Made by a program: the position numbers and the translations under genes. From the NCBI GenBank assembly GCA_025201845.1, contig MU603945.1, positions 105,577 to 169,576 on the forward strand: 64,000 nt of DNA. Reading direction: 5' to 3'. The notes beneath the pieces were generated by a model, which was not told the origin of the DNA, searched no databases, and saw nothing but the letters and a program-made list of their open reading frames with translations. Below are positions 39,801-50,985 of this stretch, in pieces. This DNA comes from Martensiomyces pterosporus. Lineage: Eukaryota > Kickxellomycota > Kickxellomycetes > Kickxellales > Kickxellaceae. The first letter of the stretch is position 1. Each line of letters begins with the position of its first letter.

Positions 39801-41572
39801 CACGCAAGATCGTCAAGCAGACGGTCATGACCAACGTGTATGGTGTCACGCTGATCGGCGCCAAGGACCAGATCGCCGCTCGCCTGCGTGAGCTCAAGGA
39901 CGACGCCGGCCAGCATGTCTTTGACGTTCTCGCCGTGTCCAAACTGGCCATGTATGTTGCCAAGAAGATCTTTGACTCCCTGGGCGAGATGTTTACGCAG
40001 GCCCAGCAGATCCAGAGCTGGCTCAACGAGTCGGCGCGGCGCATTGCCAAGAGCATGCCTGTGTCGGCGCTGGCTGCGTGGAAGCGCATGATCCTGGAGT
40101 CCAAGGAGTCGCAGGAGAAGTTCAGGGCTGCTCTGCGCAACGCCAAGGACGAGGACCGCGTGCTGGACAATGCGACTATTTTGGAGCTCCGTCCTGACCT
40201 GGGCCCCGGTGCGATGCGCCGGAGGCGTCTGAACAACCTGGCAACAAAGCCAATGACCACCGTTGTGTGGACTACGCCTCTGGGTCTGACTGTTGTCCAA
40301 CCGTACCGCAAATATGTGACCCGTATGGTGACTACCAGCCTGCAGAGCATCGCAATCCACGACTCCAACATGCCATCGCCCGTGAACTCGCAGAAGCAGA
40401 AAACAGCGTTCCCGCCCAACTTTGTTCACTCGCTTGACGCCTCGCACATGATCTTGTCGGCAATCGAGTGCAAGAAGGAAAACCTTGTGTTTGCATCGGT
40501 GCACGACTCGTACTGGACCCATGCCTGCGATGTCGATACGATGAACAGGATTCTGCGTGACCAGTTCGTTAGGCTCCATCAGCGCCCGATCATGGATAAT
40601 CTCAAGACCGAGTTTGAGGAGCGGTACAAGGACCACAAGATGCCTGTTGTGCGCTGGGAGTACGTCAACAAGGACGCGTTCTCCGATGGCGGCAAGATCA
40701 AGGCGAGGAGAGGCAGAAAGCCGAAGCAGACCGAGCGCGATGAGCAGGAGAAGCTGGTCGAAAAGGAGCTTGCAAGACACCACTTGGAGTTCTGCGGGGA
40801 GGGTGAGTCGGTCAGTGCTGATGGCATTGCGCATCACAGCGATATGGAAGCCGATTACGACGCTGACCACGCCGACATTGATGCTGGCGAGGCCGTGGCG
40901 CACGAGGAGGGAGCTGCTGGCGCGGCCGCTGCTAATGCGGAGTCACAAGCACACGCCGGGCCCAAACCCGCCACTGCCACTGCCACTGCCACTACCTGCG
41001 CGTTCACTGCTTCCCTCGAGACCGTCGATCTGGCATCTATCTCGCTTATCGACCCGCGCAAGGACTTGGTTGGAGCGGCACGCCAAGCGGATCTTATTGC
41101 TTACACGATCAGCGTCAACAAGGAGAAGATGGCTGCCGAGGTTGCCAAGGCCCGCGCCGACTACAAGGCGAGGGCAAAGAAGCTCAGTGCACTGGCAAAG
41201 CCTACCGTCAAGGTCATCTCCAAAGCGAAGCCGAACTCCAAGGCAGACACAGGCTCGGCAGAAACACAGCCACCTGCCCTTTCCAAGGCAGAGGCGACAG
41301 AAAAGACCAAGACTCTGAAGGCTGAGCTGGCTGCCGCTATTTCCAAGATCGAGAGCAGGTATGAGTACGCGATTGCTCCGCCAAAGCTGATGTCCAGTCC
41401 AGCCGAGTCCCCCGACCAGTTTGCGCGCACAGAGGAAATGATCAAGGACGGACAGCTTGCTGGGCGGTTTGTGAAGAGGGTCGAGTGGGTGGATATCGAG
41501 TTTGACCCGTTGCCGGACCATGGCGACTTTGACATCAATGAGGTCATGGACAGCCCGTACTTCTTCAGCTAA
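36818..41572 (+). CDS. RPO41: Mitochondrial DNA-directed RNA polymerase (two exons)
   Basis: Exon 1 is 36818-37410, the intron 37411-37524 (GTAAGG...TAG) and exon 2 is 37525-41572, giving 1546 residues. An Arg/Thr-rich presequence precedes a PPR-containing N-terminal extension (NTNTFAILISGFVRCGMRNV). The catalytic half is a T7-like single-subunit polymerase: motif A HQDGTCNGLQHYAA (Asp at about 893), motif B LTRKIVKQTVMTNVYG with the conserved Arg, Lys and Tyr, and motif C VHDSYWTHA (about 1191). The C-terminus ends FFS as in relatives. Between motif C and this end lies a low-complexity insertion longer than I recall in yeast. The enzyme transcribes mitochondrial DNA and primes its replication. 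Confidence 0.96.
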
Positions 41573-41784
41573 GCAAAACATTACTGTATTTGTTGCGCCT
41601 ATTTAGACTACATCTGCTTTGCTTTGTTTTGGTGCTCGCTCGTAGATCTGAGCCCGCCATAGATAGTACACCAAGCCCCTCAAAAGAACCACAAACCAGC
41701 AAATTCATAATGGCACCATCTGTGAAACCGTCTTCGCTGGCGGCTATCAAGTAGCAAAACATGCTATAAATGCGAAAGCGGGCG

Positions 41785-43851
41785 TCAGCCTTGTGCGTGT
41801 GCTGGCGGCGGTGGAAGCCCCCACTCCAGCATGTTTGTGTATATCTTCCCGTACGCCTTCTTATCGCCAAGCAGCGTGGCTGCATTGAGCGCCATTCTAA
41901 ACACGTGTGTGGTTGTGCGGCGATGGGCGTCGGCATCTGGCGGTGTCTTTGACGGGTAGAGCAGTCGCTGGTGGTAGCAGTAGCGGCTGAATTCACGGTA
42001 TGCCAGTGCTGGCTTCTCGAGCATCAAGTACGCGCGCATGACCGAGTTTGTGATATGGACATTTGGGCTGTAGTTCCTGTTCCTGATGTCGCGCGGGTTG
42101 ACGTTGTAGTCGCCGAGCATCTCTTCAAAGAGCTTTATGCAGTCGGTGGGCCGGAAAACCAGCACATTCATGTCAGCCACGGCCTTTACGTCCCTGGGGA
42201 TCTTTGGGAGACCAGAGTTGAGGTGCACGTCGCTGTACTTTGCGTCCTCTTCCATATCGAGGTCGACCAGGTCCCGCTCAGTAGTCGCCATGGAGCCCTC
42301 GCTCCCTCGCCTGCCCTTGCTCGCCTGGCTTCTGCCAACAGCGGGTTCTTTGTCATGGTGGCTGCTGTGTTGCGCAATGACTCTCTTTCCAAGCTCGTTT
42401 AGCAGGCGCTGTTTTGGGGTAAACATGCATGCCGTGATGAGCTTGGTGTAGATGTGCTCGTTGAACGGCACGCCGTCCTGCAGCATCAGATCATGGATCT
42501 CCCAGAGCTGGTCGATGTTTTTCCGCTTGGCGTAAAAGTTGATAAACCAAGAGTATGCCCGGCGCGTCGGCGGCAGGTAGCAGCTTCGCCGCATATCGTC
42601 CAGAAGCTCTCTTGCGAATGCGCTTTTCCTGCGAATGAGGTACATGCGAATGAGGGGCTCGTACAGAGAACGGAGATATATGAAGAATGCCTGCCGCGTG
42701 TCGCTGAGCTCCATCCGAATCTCGGCATCGTCTCGGTACGCGTCTGACTCGTCCTGCCGCATTTCCCGCGTGTCCTTGGGGATTTGGTATGATAGTAGTT
42801 TGTGCAGCTCCGCCAGCACGGAATTTAGTTTGCGCACCGCAATGTATGCCTGGCCACGGGAGGCCACGAAGCGTGCAGCCTTGACTCCCTGTGTGTATGG
42901 GATCGCGTCAACTGTGGTCGACTCAAGGAGTGCGGTCATCAGACGGAACTCGCCGACGCGGCGTGCAGTTCGAATGAGATGCTTCTGTATTTGTATGCTT
43001 GGGGCGATGTTGCGGTTGAGCATTTCGTCGTAGAGGCCGGTTAGGCGACTCAGGTCAGCCAGACTACTCGAGAACGGATCGCTGAATAGCGCCGCGTACG
43101 TGTGGAGGTTAGTCTTTGCCTTTCTCCCGTATGCCCCAGAGTCAAGATTCCGCTTGATCCAGTAAGCCAAGTCGCGGCGCCCTTGAGCCAGGTGCATCCT
43201 AATCTGCTCGTTGAACGCCCATGTGGTTGAGAACTTGAGGCCGCGCTTCTCGCACTCCTCAATGACTGCTCGGATTTGGGTGAGAGTGGTTGGATCGCGC
43301 TCAAAGTAGTACTTTTTGTTGAGGAGTTGCATGACGCGGATGACATCGTACTCGGAGACCTTGTGCCATTCGCCGTTGTCGAGAATGCCATTGAACCCCC
43401 GCCAGACGCCATCGGGGTCTGACCGCCGCAGTGCTTGGTACATGTAGTACCGCTGTGTGTTGTGCGGTGATTCGGTTATCCCCGGGCCCCAGCCTGCACC
43501 TTCCTCTGTATGGCCGCTTGTATAATGCTGGTGCTGGTGCTGGTGCTGCCGGTTCCCAATAGCTGGGTTGCCATGATATCGCTCAAGGCCAGTCGTGCTT
43601 TTGGTTCTTATGTCGTTGCCTATCCCTGATGCACGATCTCGAAAACCACTGGTGCTGCCCATTGCTCTTGTAGAATGGTAGCTGCAGGCTATAGGGCTGC
43701 TCCAGCAAACACATTCCAAGCTGCTGCTCTTCCTCGAAGCCGCTCTAGCCGCTGCTGATGCGCCTTCCTTATGGCCAGGTACCAGGTGGCGCGCATTGGT
43801 GCTGAAGTGGCGGCAGAGCCAACCTGCGCTGCTGTTGATTCTGGATCGCAT
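41785..43851 (-). CDS. Putative mitochondrial PPR-like protein
   Basis: 688 residues from ATG 43851. The leader MRSRINSSAGWLCRHFSTNARH has an amphipathic, basic pattern and a likely cleavage site, as in mitochondrial proteins. The open frame upstream to 43869 begins without an ATG. The body is alpha-helical with PPR-like units, for example TRRAYSWFINFYAKRKNIDQ and FNEHIYTKLITACMFTPKQR. Family role: binding of organellar RNAs in processing or translation. The gene is convergent with RPO41, with only about 210 bp between the two stop codons. Orthology is not assigned. Confidence 0.75.
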   Translation of the reverse strand: MRSRINSSAGWLCRHFSTNARHLVPGHKEGASAAARAASRKSSSLECVCWSSPIACSYHSTRAMGSTSGFRDRASGIGNDIRTKSTTGLERYHGNPAIGNRQHQHQHQHYTSGHTEEGAGWGPGITESPHNTQRYYMYQALRRSDPDGVWRGFNGILDNGEWHKVSEYDVIRVMQLLNKKYYFERDPTTLTQIRAVIEECEKRGLKFSTTWAFNEQIRMHLAQGRRDLAYWIKRNLDSGAYGRKAKTNLHTYAALFSDPFSSSLADLSRLTGLYDEMLNRNIAPSIQIQKHLIRTARRVGEFRLMTALLESTTVDAIPYTQGVKAARFVASRGQAYIAVRKLNSVLAELHKLLSYQIPKDTREMRQDESDAYRDDAEIRMELSDTRQAFFIYLRSLYEPLIRMYLIRRKSAFARELLDDMRRSCYLPPTRRAYSWFINFYAKRKNIDQLWEIHDLMLQDGVPFNEHIYTKLITACMFTPKQRLLNELGKRVIAQHSSHHDKEPAVGRSQASKGRRGSEGSMATTERDLVDLDMEEDAKYSDVHLNSGLPKIPRDVKAVADMNVLVFRPTDCIKLFEEMLGDYNVNPRDIRNRNYSPNVHITNSVMRAYLMLEKPALAYREFSRYCYHQRLLYPSKTPPDADAHRRTTTHVFRMALNAATLLGDKKAYGKIYTNMLEWGLPPPPAHAQG

Positions 43852-44273
43852 GATCGCGCACCAAAACAAAGTCTATGCCACGGTCCTCGATCCAAAGTCC
43901 GTATGTCAGCAGTAGCGCCTGTGCTGTGCACCCTAGCGATATCCCTCCTGCCTGTTCGTATGTCGCCAGCCGCCTTGTCGCTTCTTGCTGGTTTTCTGAA
44001 TCAGACGATAGCAAGCGGAAATTCGATAATAACAATAACAAATGCGCAAACGCAGCAGCACAGAGAAGGCCGGGCTACGTAGTCTGTATATTATCTGCAG
44101 CCGCAGCAGCGACGCGGGAGAGAGCGATACAAAAGGAGTGGCGGTTTCAGAAAGAGAAAGGGGAGCGCCGATTTGAAGCTCGTACCGAATGAAGAAAAGT
44201 GAACCCTACACAGGAGCCAGAGGTGCCTGCTGATGTATATCTGGCGTGATCGATCAGATTTATCTCGGTGCTG
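43852..44273. other. Spacer/5' leader between two minus-strand genes
   Basis: On the minus strand the part nearest the PPR-like gene (43852-44041) has a frame beginning with ATG that overlaps its N-terminus. This may be an upstream ORF or chance. Confidence 0.35.
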
Positions 44274-44894
44274 TCAGCGCATCAGAGAGCACTTTTTGAG
44301 AGCGTCGCCCAGCTCCGACCGCATTACAGGAACAGTGGCCAGGCATGTGGGTATGTTTTCTGGCTGCTCAGTCCACAGATAGTACGGGATGCCTTGCTGC
44401 TTGAGGTTGTCCGCCATCTTTAGAAGCGAGCTCTCGTTCTTGGTTTCAAGCGTCACCTTGTGCATCGAATCGATGCTTGCGGTGTACTCCTTGACACGAT
44501 CGTCGTCGCGATACTTCCAAATAACGGCCGTGGCAGCATGACAGCCCTGTGTCACGACGCTACAAAGAGAAAAAGGCGAGGGAGGAAGAGAGAGAGAGAG
44601 GACCAAGCACGAAGAGAGATAAGCAAGCGGCAGCCCAAACCACGCATGTAATGTAGCCGCCATTCATGGCCACGCTGCAGAAACTCTTACCTTCCAAGCG
44701 GCCAGCTTAGGGCCTACAGAGCCGTGCTTGTCCGAAGAGAAAAGGCGAGTAGCACAGATGTTAGCGTTTGGTGGTGAGCGGCTGGGCAAGAATTAGTCCA
44801 GGGCACAGTCTCTGCATTGCTCATACTCCCGCAAAGCCGTTACCTTCAGCAGGTCCTTTCGGATGACGACAAACATTGTGCGAGCCTCAGCCAT
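44274..44894 (-). CDS. PTRHD1: PTRHD1-type peptidyl-tRNA hydrolase family protein, 23-nt microexon
   Basis: Three exons: 44844-44894 (17 codons), a 23-nt microexon at 44691-44713 and 44274-44559; introns have GTAACG and GTAAGA donors and TAG acceptors. The joined protein has 119 residues. It reads MFVVIRKDLLKALSWPLGS followed by VVTQGCHAATAVIW, then LWTEQPENIPTCLA and a C-terminal LKKCSLMR. This is the Pth2 fold in its PTRHD1 form, where ALSWPLG and the QGCHAA loop are signature segments. Pth2 enzymes cleave peptidyl-tRNA; activity of the PTRHD1 branch is less certain. Without the microexon the signature is lost, which supports the model. Confidence 0.9.
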
Positions 44895-45680
44895 GGCGAG
44901 TATTGTTCTTTAGGGGGACCTTCTTCTTGTAGACAGTGAGAGGAGCTGCGACAAGGCGCTTGGAGGCACTCTGCGCCCCTCCCTATCCACGCCACCGCCA
45001 TCAGCGCTTGAGGACTATGGGCGCTTTCCCAGGTAAGGAGCAGGAGCGCGGCAAAGAGAAGGCCCAGAAACCGCAAATGTTTACATCTAAGGTTCGGGTA
45101 TACTTCCGCGCTGGAGCCGGCGGCAATTGCGGCTGCGCTTCTTTCAGAAGAGCTGGCGCGGATCGATAGCGACCTACAGACCGATCATATACATTTAGCC
45201 AGCAGTAGCCCCTTGCGCTGAGAAGCTGCACCAGCGGGCCGAACACAGAATGCTGGGCGCGCGGTGTGGGCAGCATGCGAGCCGTCGAGCCACATGGGCG
45301 AGAGAGCGAAAATTTTCTGCTCTCCACATGGTGTCGACACCATTTTGCGAAATGGTGACCTCGCTGATATCATTGGAGGACTGGGCGTATTTCGTAAGGC
45401 GGTTTGGGCGACACAGGCGTGCCCTCGTATCCCGTTCGCGAGCAAGGAGCCGCTGCAGGCAAGCACGCCTGCTCGCCTTCTTCTTCTCTCAGCAGCCCGT
45501 TCCTATTTCGCAAAGGTATTCTTTATTCCACTTGTAACATCGCGTTGTCAAAAAACAAAAAGCCAGCATTTTTTACACAACTCGGTAGCAGCAGCACTCC
45601 AAATCTCCCCCGCACCGCCAGAGTCACCGACTAGCAATTCTCTCCTTTGACCAGATTATTATTATACAAAGGCCATTACA
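44895..45680. other. Divergent promoter region (PTRHD1/DEF1)
   Basis: Contains the palindrome GAAAATTTTC at 45308-45317 in the same extended context (AGCGAAAATTTTC) as upstream of RPS11. No coding gene is supported. Confidence 0.45.
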
Positions 45681-48600
45681 ATGAGCGCGGCCCATTCAAA
45701 CACACATCAATCCCCCTACTCTAGCTCTCGCGGTGGCAAGTACTCGCGCGCTAGCGCCGCCAGCTCCTCGTCGGCCGAGGAGTCGGCCGAGTTCAAGGCC
45801 CTTCGCAGCAAGTACTCCAGCATTCTCAAGACTCTTCACGAAATGTTCCCTGACTGGACAGATGCTGACTTGCTCTACGCTATCCAGGAGGCCGACGGAA
45901 ACCTCGAAACCACCATCGCTCACATTGCTGAAGGTAAGAAATAGCAGCCCCCTTTCTGTCGCGAGACGTGGCTGCTGTGCAGTATGGATGGCCTGAATTT
46001 TAAAACGCCTATTTTCCGTGCTCCATTTGCGCGCCACAGAGCATCTCGCTCAATTCGACGTGTTTGCATGGAAAAGGGAAGCAGAGCAGGCTAACTCGAA
46101 GACGCTGTCACTGCTTCGCCGTGTTTCTGCCCAATAGGTTTTGCTCCTCAGTGGGGAGAGGTCAAGTCGCGTAAGGACAAGCGCCAGGCAGCCAAGCACC
46201 ACCAGGACGACAGCAGGCCCTTTGAGAAGACCAGCTACGTGCCCCGTCCCGCGTCCTTCCGTGGCGGCGTTCGTGGCGGTGCCGCTCGTGGTGGCCGTGG
46301 TGGCTACTCGCACGCACCCAGCACCCGCGGAAAGCCCGCGCCAGCTGCCTCCGCAAAGGCACCTGCGCCTGCCTCTAACGCCGACAACAGCGCTGCCGGC
46401 TGGGATGCTGAGCCTGCGGACACAAAGAGCTCTGGAGCCTGGGGAGCTGGCCCTGCTGTATCCGATTCAAAGCCAAAGGAGCCCGCTTCTGCTCCAGCTC
46501 CCGCTGCCTCCACACCCGCAAAGCCAGCCCCCATGTCGTGGGCAAGCATTGCCAAAAGGTAACTATTGCAAAAGATGTCGCACATTTTGGCAACTGGTGC
46601 AGCCTGCGAGGCGCCTTTTCCACGAAGCCAGCGTGTGATCTGTATTCTGTTTGTTTTCGCGGTAATTGTGCTGCACGGTTCAATGAGCGTACTATACTCG
46701 AGCTGCCTTTTACACTATGCCAATCCCTCGCCTGCGTGTATATTTACTGTAACAATTGGGCCGGCAGTGTTGCACATTTCAGCAGGAGGGCATGCTTTGG
46801 AGATGCAGTGCTTGCTAACGTCCCTGCCATCACTGAGCACCATTGCACACCTTGTAGGGGTGCCCAGCACGTCGCGCCGGAACCGGCACAGCCCGCTGAG
46901 CCCGCACAAAAGACCGCCGAGTCCGCTCAAGAAGAGCCCCAAAAACCACCCAAGGAGGAGACTAAGCCTGAGGCCAACACGGCCGAGGCTGTGCTCGAGG
47001 AGAAGCCCGAGTCTGATGAGGTAGCAGCAGCGGCCTCTAAGGAGGACGAGGAGGAGACGCCTGCCGCCGCTGAGGAGGAGAAGGAGGAGACATCGAAAGC
47101 GGAGGCAGCAGACGAGGAAGCCACAGCACCCGAGGCTGAAGCAGAGCCGATTTCCACACAGCAGCCTGCCGCTGAGGCCGAGACACAAGAGACAGGCACC
47201 GAGGAGCTGCAGTCCGCGAGTGCGGCGGCGGCAAAGAGGCCCGTATCCAACTCGCGGCGACTTAATCAAGACGCTCCCGTTGTTATGCCCTCGGGCAACG
47301 CCACACTCGAGCGGATCGGCATGCAGTTTGGCAGCCTCAGCATCGGAGGCGTTGAGCTCAACACCCCCCGGACCGCTGCCGCTGCCGCTTCGGCCATTGT
47401 CTCTGCTGCACCTGGCCCGGACAAGCCTGCTGTCGAGGCCATTGCCCCCCAGACTGAGGTCAAGGAGCCCGCTGCTGCCGCCCCTGCCCCTGCCCCTGTG
47501 CAGGCACCTGCCAAGGCAGAGGCTGCGACTACTATCCCCGAGACCACGCCTGCTGCCTCCCAGGGCCCGCTGACCACCTACCTCCAGCAGCAGCAGCAGC
47601 AGCAGCAGCACTCTCAGACTCAGGCGCAGGCCAGTGCCAGTGCCAGCGCCAGCGCCATCAGTCAGATGCCCCTTCCTAACGACTACGGAGCTGCTGCTCT
47701 CTACGGATCTGATGCCCAGCGCAACAACATGATGGGATTCTACGACAACTACGGATATGGCCAATTTGTTGCCAACAAGGACGACGCCAGCGCAGCCGCA
47801 TCTGCAGCTGGATCCCAGCCATCTGCCACCGGCGCTCACCAGGCTGTCGGCGTTAACGGCACCAGCAACCTGAGCCAGGCCGGTCTTTTCCCCCAGCAGA
47901 TCCCCCAGCCCTTCAGCATGAACCCCGGCCTCCCGTACTACAACCCCTACTACTACAACATGATGCAGCCTGGCAGCCAGTTCCCCAACCCTGCCGCGTT
48001 CGGCAACAACCCTGCTCTGGCCGCTGCGTACGGCCAGCCTTTCATGAAGCAGGGCATGTACCCCATGTATCCTGGTGCCACTCCCCAGGGCCTGCAGTCT
48101 ACTGTTGGATCGCACAACCAGCAGCAGAGCACCCAGCAGCCTCAGCAGCCGTCGCAGCAGCAGGCTTCCCAGCAGGGCCAGGCCAGCGGCCAGCAGGCTA
48201 GCCAGCAGCAGGCCAGCCAGCAGCAGCAGCAGCAGTCTGGCGTCAAGCCTTCTGTCGGTGCTCAGAGCAACGCTGGCGCGTATGGAAACCTGAACACTCA
48301 GAAGGCGGGCAACCCCTATGGCCACTACTCGGCCAACATGGCCGCTGGCTTTGGCAGCTACGAGCAGGACCCCGCAGCTCTGTCCAACTCGCCCCAGCAG
48401 TTTGGACTCGGTGGCATCCCAGGCATCTTCTCGGCATCCAAGACTGCTGGCAAGGACCCCAATGCCAAGGGCATTCCTCCTGCTGCCACCGCTGTGATGG
48501 GCGGCACCACATACTACAGCACCCCTCAGCAGGTTGGCGGATACCCTGGCCAGCTCAACAGCTCGCACCCGCAGGGATTCGGCCACCACCAGCAGCCGTA

Positions 48601-48778
48601 CTACAACCCCTACGCCCAGACCTATGGCCAGACGCAGACCCCCCACATGTACCAGCAGCCTCAGCACCAGCACCACCAGCACCAGCAGCACCAGCACCAG
48701 CACCAGCAGCACCAGCACCAGCAGCCTCCCCAGCAGCCCCACCAGCAGTCAAACAAGCAGTACTGGGAGAAGCAATAA
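45681..48778 (+). CDS. DEF1: RNA polymerase II degradation factor DEF1-like (three exons)
   Basis: Exons are 45681-45933, 46138-46558 and 46858-48778; introns are 45934-46137 (GTAAGA...TAG) and 46559-46857 (GTAACT...TAG). The product is 864 residues. A CUE ubiquitin-binding domain at about 36-84 has LKTLHEMFPDWTDADLLYAI and the end LETTIAHIAEG. An Arg/Gly patch, an acidic Glu/Ala region and a very long Gln/Pro/His/Ser-rich C-terminus follow. This is the layout of Def1, which bridges ubiquitin ligases to stalled RNA polymerase II and promotes its degradation after DNA damage. Yeast Def1 is processed at its Gln-rich tail to enter the nucleus. Phases agree at both joins. Confidence 0.85.
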
Positions 48779-49620
48779 ACAGCTGGTGTGCTGTGCTCGC
48801 CTGTAGCGCTTGCTGCTTTCTTTCTCGCAAGGCAGGCCAAAGGCAAGCACGCACGCCGTTCTCCGCTTTTCTTCCTTTTCTCTTTCTCTATATCACGTGC
48901 AATCATATTTTCTGTTCAACCTCAGACTAGCCTGCAGGTGCACGAGCCGCAGCGCGTCGCGAGCCGAGCTCCCGAAAACTTTTGTTGATTCACTGCAGCG
49001 GTCAGGGTGCCGAGTGGTGGGGCAGCGGCCAGCGGGCACTGGGCACACAGCCAAGGCGAGAAAGGGCGTCTGCAAATGTGCTTGGGAATCTGCGGTTAGA
49101 GCCCAGCAAAGCTCCCTTGTCTTATACAACCGTCAAATTCGTTGTAGCTGTCCATACCTTTCGTTCACTTCTGAGAGAGTAAGTGTGCGGGTTTTCAAAT
49201 TCAGAGCACCACCCAGCACATGTCGCTGTCTGTGCTAGCGGGCGGGACCAGGCGTGGCGATTAGCGGGCAGAGCGATCTTGAGGCGCAGGACTACAAGAA
49301 GCTTTTGTTCTTTTAATGAGCGGCCTGCGTCCACAGCATTTGCAAAGCTGGGAAATGCAGCGAGAATTGGCTGTGGCCAGAATGAACAGCGGCCAGGATG
49401 AGCACAGCTCTGCCGAGATGGTGCTGGGAAGGAATTGGAGCGGGCTGCCAGCGACGAGGCCTCTCCCCTCTTTGCTCCGCTCGACAGCAGATTTGCCACC
49501 CTGCACAGTGCATTCCACTACATGTGTGCTGTCTATGCAACATGTCCACTAACCTCCTGTAGTGTGCACCCCCCATGCTTCTGCTCCGCTTTTGTAGGTG
49601 TCTATTTAGCAAATAGTAGA
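48779..49620. other. Intergenic/promoter region of the eIF2-gamma gene
   Basis: Holds the E-box CACGTG at 48894-48899. No coding gene or RNA gene recognised. Confidence 0.45.
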
Positions 49621-50985
49621 ATGTCAGCAACTAGCATCGCCGTGGACCCCGCCACACTGAGCCCCACCTCCATCGAGGTTATGGCCAACCAGGCCACCAT
49701 CAACATTGGTACCATTGGCCATGTCGCCCACGGAAAGTCGACTTTGGTCAAGGCCATCTCGGGTGTCCAGACTGTCCGCTTCAAGAACGAGCTTGAGCGT
49801 AACATCACCATCAAGCTGGGCTATGCCAATGCAAAGATCTACAAGTGCGACAACCCAGAGTGCCCCCGCCCCGGGTGCTACAGGTCGTACCGCTCGGACA
49901 AGGAGGTCGAGTTCTCCTGCGAGCGCCCCGGCTGCTCGGGCACTATGAAGCTCCTCCGCCACGTTTCGTTTGTCGACTGCCCTGGCCACGATATCCTCAT
50001 GGCCACCATGCTTAACGGCGCCGCTGTCATGGACGCCGCTATGCTTCTTGTTGCAGCCAACGAGTCTTGCCCCCAGCCCCAGACCTCGGAGCATCTTGCT
50101 GCCGTCGAAATCATGCAGCTCCAGAACATCATCATTCTCCAGAACAAGGTCGATCTTATCAAGGAGGACCAGGCGCTGGACCACTACCAGCAGATCCAAA
50201 AGTTCACCAAGGGCACCATTGCTGCTAACGCGCCTATTGTGCCCATCTCTGCCCAGCTCAAGTTCAACATTGATGCTGTCGTCGAGTACATTGTCAAGCA
50301 CATCCCCATCCCCGTGCGCGACTTCACATCGGATCCTCACCTTATTGTCATTCGTTCGTTCGACGTGAACAAGCCCGGAGCTGAGATTGACGAGCTCCAG
50401 GGCGGTGTTGCTGGTGGAAGTATTCTCAAGGGCGTGCTCAAGGTCGGCGACGAGATCGAGATCAGGCCCGGTCTTGTCAGGAAGGAGGGCAACAGCCAGG
50501 TCACAGTCCGTCCTATCCACTCGCGCATTCTCACGCTCAACACCGAGCAGAACCACCTCAAGTTTGCCGTTCCTGGAGGCCTCATCGGTGTCGGCACTCT
50601 TGTGGACCCCTCGCTCTGCCGTGGCGACCGCTTGGTCGGACAGGTTCTTGGCCATGTCGGCAAGCTGCCCAAGGTATACACCGAGCTCGAGATCAACTAC
50701 TTCCTCCTGCGCCGACTTTTGGGCGTCAAGACCGAGGGCAAGAAGCAGACCAAGGTTTCGAAGCTCTCCAAGAGCGAGGTTCTCATGGTTAACATCGGAT
50801 CCACCTCCGTTGGCGCCCGTGTCACTGGCGTCAAGAGCGATCTGGCCAAGCTGGTTCTCTCGAACCCGTCGTGCACAGAGGTCAACGAGAAGATCGCCCT
50901 CAGCAGGCGCATTGACAAGCACTGGCGTCTTATCGGCTGGGCTGTCATCATGAAGGGCAAGGTGTTTGAGCTCGAGGAGAACTAA
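49621..50985 (+). CDS. GCD11: Translation initiation factor eIF2 subunit gamma
   Basis: 454 residues from ATG 49621. It is a GTPase with G1 GHVAHGKST (about residues 37-45), G3 DCPGH, G4 NKVD and G5 SAQ. A Cys4 zinc knuckle is inserted after switch 1: [12 protein letters not shown] and the CERPGC pair. Two beta-barrel domains follow, with [13 protein letters not shown] near the end. eIF2-gamma binds Met-tRNAi and GTP and carries the alpha and beta subunits in the ternary complex. The frame is open upstream, but the extra sequence looks unlike the family, so the internal ATG was chosen. The N-terminal tail is slightly shorter than in yeast. Intronless coding region. Confidence 0.96.
   Translation: MSATSIAVDPATLSPTSIEVMANQATINIGTIGHVAHGKSTLVKAISGVQTVRFKNELERNITIKLGYANAKIYKCDNPECPRPGCYRSYRSDKEVEFSCERPGCSGTMKLLRHVSFVDCPGHDILMATMLNGAAVMDAAMLLVAANESCPQPQTSEHLAAVEIMQLQNIIILQNKVDLIKEDQALDHYQQIQKFTKGTIAANAPIVPISAQLKFNIDAVVEYIVKHIPIPVRDFTSDPHLIVIRSFDVNKPGAEIDELQGGVAGGSILKGVLKVGDEIEIRPGLVRKEGNSQVTVRPIHSRILTLNTEQNHLKFAVPGGLIGVGTLVDPSLCRGDRLVGQVLGHVGKLPKVYTELEINYFLLRRLLGVKTEGKKQTKVSKLSKSEVLMVNIGSTSVGARVTGVKSDLAKLVLSNPSCTEVNEKIALSRRIDKHWRLIGWAVIMKGKVFELEEN

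Noticed and set aside
38729..40903. 724-residue minus-strand ORF opposite RPO41
   Set aside because: It is the antisense shadow of a certain gene; codon bias toward G/C in third positions leaves the opposite strand open. No domain seen.
43852..44041. Minus-strand ATG frame overlapping the PPR-like N-terminus
   Set aside because: Overlaps a better supported mitochondrial presequence; at most an upstream ORF.
45934..45944. Stop shortly after exon 1 of DEF1, suggesting an 87-residue CUE protein
   Set aside because: The stop lies inside a GTAAGA intron, and the spliced frame continues in phase to the Arg/Gly and Gln-rich parts.
46715..48742. 675-residue minus-strand ORF opposite DEF1
   Set aside because: Leu/Val-rich translation of CAG/CAC repeats on the wrong strand; no domain and conflicts with DEF1.
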